Shown here piece after piece: positions 62,071 through 64,000 of a DNA stretch of 64,000 nucleotides. The notes beneath the pieces are model-generated. The model saw nothing but the letters and a program-made list of their open reading frames with translations, was not told the DNA's origin and did no database searches. A program made the translations under genes and the position numbers. Origin of the DNA: Fundicoccus_A sp052115865. Its GTDB lineage: Bacteria; Bacillota; Bacilli; Lactobacillales; Aerococcaceae. Position 1 is the first letter of the stretch. Each line of letters begins with the position of its first letter. Location of the stretch: assembly GCF_052115865.1 (NCBI RefSeq), contig NZ_JBQKME010000011.1:1-64000 (forward strand). The letters run 5' to 3'.

Positions 62071-63264
62071 TTATTTTATGGTTTGAAAAAGTCCTAAGTA
62101 ATAAGAACACACACCTAAAATACTCATAACGATACAAAAGAATAAGCCGTGTTGAACGGTATAAGTATTAATGAGCCAACCACCAATAAAACTTCCAGCG
62201 ACTGCACCCAGCGTATGGGCGGTCGTAATCAGCGACTGCCCTTTGACCTTGTCGGTTGCTTCCATTTGGCTATTTGTATAATAAACGGATGCCACTATAT
62301 AGATCCCAAAAGCAAAAGGCTGTAAGAGCTGAGCCCCATAAATCCCTAAAATTGAGGGCGTCAAAAAGGTTAAGGTCGTTTTAATCGCAAAAAATATCGC
62401 TGCTGTCATCATGAGTTGATTAATTGAAAAACGACGGTTGATTCGAGAAAACATAATTAAAATGGGGACTTCTGCGATTGCGGAAAGGCCCATCGCAAAG
62501 CCCATGTTTTCAGTTGTTCCACCAAGTTTTTCGACAATTTGAATCATAAAAAGGTTAATAAAATTATGGCCAATAAAAAAACAGAATGAGCCAAATACAA
62601 TATATTTAAAATGGGGATATTTATTAAAAAAAGGCTCTTTAGCGGGTTGTAGCGCAACATCCAGTGGATTTAATTTAATATCTTGCGAGCGCTGTGCAAA
62701 TAATGACTTTAGAACGGTCTGATATAAAATCGTGAGTAGCGTGAGGTAAATAAGGTAACCTAGAATCGCGACATAAATAACAGCTTGGGTTCCCAGTTTA
62801 TTAACTAAAATCCCTAGCCCCGTTGATGTAACTGCAAAAGACGCACTTTGAAATGCACGAAAAGCGCCATAATTAATTTTAAAATGATTATTCATCAAGT
62901 AAACACCAATCGCACTTAAAAAAGGCAACAGAGTCACTTGAAACATTAAGAGCAACATATAAAAAACGGCCACAAGCGTCACGATGCGGTTAGCAAGCAA
63001 AACACCCACTAATAACAGCAAACTAGGAATGACAATCATCAGATTCACATGCCAAAGGTTGAGTTTAATACTCTTATCCACTTTATCCGCCAGCCAAGGT
63101 TGAATAAAACTGGCGATTAGATTCGCGGTTGACGTGATCAAGCCAATCATAAAATCATCCAGGCCTTGAGCCAGCAAAAATACCGAGCTATAAGCCGAAA
63201 TCGAACCCACCACCACATCATAACTTCCCATCATGCCACCATAATTGATATTGATCCTCTTCAT
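62071..63264 (-). CDS. major facilitator superfamily permease
   Basis: A 397-residue transporter with twelve predicted spans. Loop 2-3 motif QPWLADKVDKS is present, along with a central cytoplasmic loop (about 190-215) and a final segment AHTLGAVAGSFIGGWLINTY. The subfamily resembles the sugar/nucleoside-type and 3-phenylpropionate-type permeases; the substrate is unknown. The ATG at 63264 has GGAGGAA upstream. The stop codon TAA at 62071-62073 lies within a complete dispersed motif (62063-62076). Confidence 0.85.
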   Translation of the reverse strand: MKRININYGGMMGSYDVVVGSISAYSSVFLLAQGLDDFMIGLITSTANLIASFIQPWLADKVDKSIKLNLWHVNLMIVIPSLLLLVGVLLANRIVTLVAVFYMLLLMFQVTLLPFLSAIGVYLMNNHFKINYGAFRAFQSASFAVTSTGLGILVNKLGTQAVIYVAILGYLIYLTLLTILYQTVLKSLFAQRSQDIKLNPLDVALQPAKEPFFNKYPHFKYIVFGSFCFFIGHNFINLFMIQIVEKLGGTTENMGFAMGLSAIAEVPILIMFSRINRRFSINQLMMTAAIFFAIKTTLTFLTPSILGIYGAQLLQPFAFGIYIVASVYYTNSQMEATDKVKGQSLITTAHTLGAVAGSFIGGWLINTYTVQHGLFFCIVMSILGVCSYYLGLFQTIK

Positions 63265-63336
63265 CAACTTCCTCCTACATATTCACTACTGCCTATCATA
63301 CTAATTCGTGCCATGAATAACAACAACCCCAAGCAA

Positions 63337-63385
63337 AATAAATATCCCTGCCTTTCTTGCTGTGTGAAAAGCAGAGATATTTATT
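63337..63385. terminator. bidirectional terminator made of two inverted copies of the dispersed motif
   Basis: AAATAAATATCCCTGC (from 63336) pairs with GCAGAGATATTTATTT (63371-63386) around a loop of about 20 bases. Each arm carries the core GATATTTATT in opposite orientation. It lies between the MFS gene and the P-type ATPase gene. Confidence 0.88.
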
Positions 63386-63394
63386 TGAGGGGTT

Positions 63395-64000
63395 TTAATT
63401 GTCAAGACGAAGGAACATGGCGTTAATGGCTACGATAACGGTTGAAAGTGACATTAGAATGGCGCCGACGGCAGGTGAAATGGTGATGCCAATCGGTGCT
63501 AGCAGGCCTGCGGCTAAAGGAATCGCGATGAAGTTATAACCTGCACCCCAAATTAAGTTTTCTTTCATTTTGCGATTGGTTTTGGTTGCTAGTTCTAGAA
63601 AGGCTTCGATATCAGACGGATTCGATTGAGTTAGGATAACGTCGGCGGAATCGAGAGCGACTTGAGTTCCGGCACCAATCGCGATACCTACATCAGCAAG
63701 CGCAAGTGATGGCGCATCGTTGACACCATCTCCGACCATAATGATTGTTTTGTTTTGATTTTTAAGGTCTTCAATTAGTTTGTATTTGTCTTGCGGCGAC
63801 TGGTTGGCACGGTATTCAATTCCAAGTTCTTGTGCCACTTCTTCGGCGGCTGCCTCATTGTCTCCGGTTGCCATGATGGCTTGTATGTTATGATTTTTGA
63901 GTGTTTGAATCAGGTCACGACTGGATTCTTTTAGCTCATCACCAAGTGCAACAATCGCAATGGCTTGATTATTTTCAGTAAGAACACTGATCGTTGAGCC
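63395..64000 (-). CDS. heavy-metal (copper-type) P-type ATPase, C-terminal part
   Basis: The last ~201 residues of a P1B-ATPase; the 5' part lies beyond the window. It has GDGVNDAPSLALADVGIAIG (hinge) and the final two spans with ENLIWGAGYNFIAIPLA and SPAVGAILMSLSTVIVAINA. This set, including YN and M--S in the membrane helices, fits CopB/CopA-type copper exporters. The exact metal needs the missing N-terminal motifs and CPC/CPH region. It ends with a short tail after the last span. Confidence 0.88.
   Translation of the reverse strand, partial: GSTISVLTENNQAIAIVALGDELKESSRDLIQTLKNHNIQAIMATGDNEAAAEEVAQELGIEYRANQSPQDKYKLIEDLKNQNKTIIMVGDGVNDAPSLALADVGIAIGAGTQVALDSADVILTQSNPSDIEAFLELATKTNRKMKENLIWGAGYNFIAIPLAAGLLAPIGITISPAVGAILMSLSTVIVAINAMFLRLDN

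Larger units (their letters stand above)
1204..63385. repeat. dispersed DNA motif CAGRGATATTTATT (at least 26 core copies)
   Basis: The core GATATTTATT or its complement occurs at 1204, 9948, 16653, 20620, 20828, 21524, 22882, 30243, 31084, 33532, 38940, 41629, 43556, 46108, 52437, 53694, 54035, 55357, 55781, 58014, 58139, 59408, 62067, 62616, 63337 and 63376. Six copies extend to the full CAGAGATATTTATT (41625, 43556, 55357, 58014, 62063, 63372). Assuming about 36% G+C, roughly one core copy would be expected by chance. Copies lie on both strands, in genes in several frames, and as inverted pairs in terminators. The coordinates given span the first and last copy, not one element. Confidence 0.85.

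Overview
The window looks like a chromosomal segment of a low-G+C Gram-positive bacterium of the order Lactobacillales. The signs are an AT-rich sequence, strong AGGAGG ribosome binding sites, a PolC-type replicase, the FloA/NfeD pair, an oxidase-type GlpO beside GlpK, a GlnP transporter with two binding domains fused to the permease, and a lacD/agaS tagatose branch. In the uppS-cdsA-rseP-polC run the dxr gene that MEP-pathway Firmicutes carry there is absent, which fits a mevalonate organism. I cannot name the genus; Aerococcaceae or Carnobacteriaceae are guesses. No tRNA, rRNA, prophage, insertion sequence or CRISPR array was recognised.

Layout. 0.2-6 kb: an FMN reductase, a glnPQ-like amino-acid transporter behind an attenuator leader with a Gln-containing leader peptide, and a membrane-anchored polysaccharide deacetylase. 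6-20 kb (mostly minus strand): the translation/envelope/replication run rpsB-tsf-pyrH-[insertion]-frr-uppS-cdsA-rseP-polC. The insertion is a sirtuin and a secreted M28 peptidase with a structured RNA leader. 20-24 kb: glpO, glpK and a lipase-like protein. 24.9-26 kb: two tandem arrays of 42-bp units. 26-29.7 kb: nfeD-floA-partner and an AI-2E family permease. 29.8-38.9 kb: a seven-gene plus-strand operon that looks like an undescribed lipid pathway. 39-46 kb: RidA, a fructosamine-kinase-like protein, a GntR-controlled agaS/lacD pair, a cupin, an acetyltransferase, an array of 41-bp hairpin units and exoA. 46-53 kb: a DUF1576 membrane protein with a small partner, then a three-gene BREX-like module (TerB-C-like protein, Lhr/BrxHI-like helicase, BrxD-like ATPase). 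53-64 kb: TSUP permease, FMN-binding protein, FrnE-like DsbA protein with a small Cys-pair protein, recQ, several decaying genes, YhcH, PPC-domain protein, MFS permease and the 3' part of a copper-type P-ATPase.

Three things stand out. (1) The lipid operon joins a CarS-family CDP-lipid synthase, a CDP-alcohol phosphatidyltransferase, a phosphatidylserine-decarboxylase homologue, a UbiA prenyltransferase, two PEP-synthase/rifampin-phosphotransferase-like dikinases and an acyltransferase-like protein. This is a set of parts resembling archaeal ether-lipid head-group chemistry. (2) A 14-base motif, consensus CAGRGATATTTATT, is scattered through the window on both strands, inside genes in different reading frames and as inverted pairs in terminators. 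This is the pattern of a DNA uptake sequence. Its 10-base core occurs at least 26 times. (3) Three families of 41-42 bp tandem units have hairpin-forming sequences, one with clear compensatory changes.

Starts given here were moved to the codon with the best ribosome binding site where the longest open frame began too early. All function calls come from reading motifs and architecture; no database search was run.
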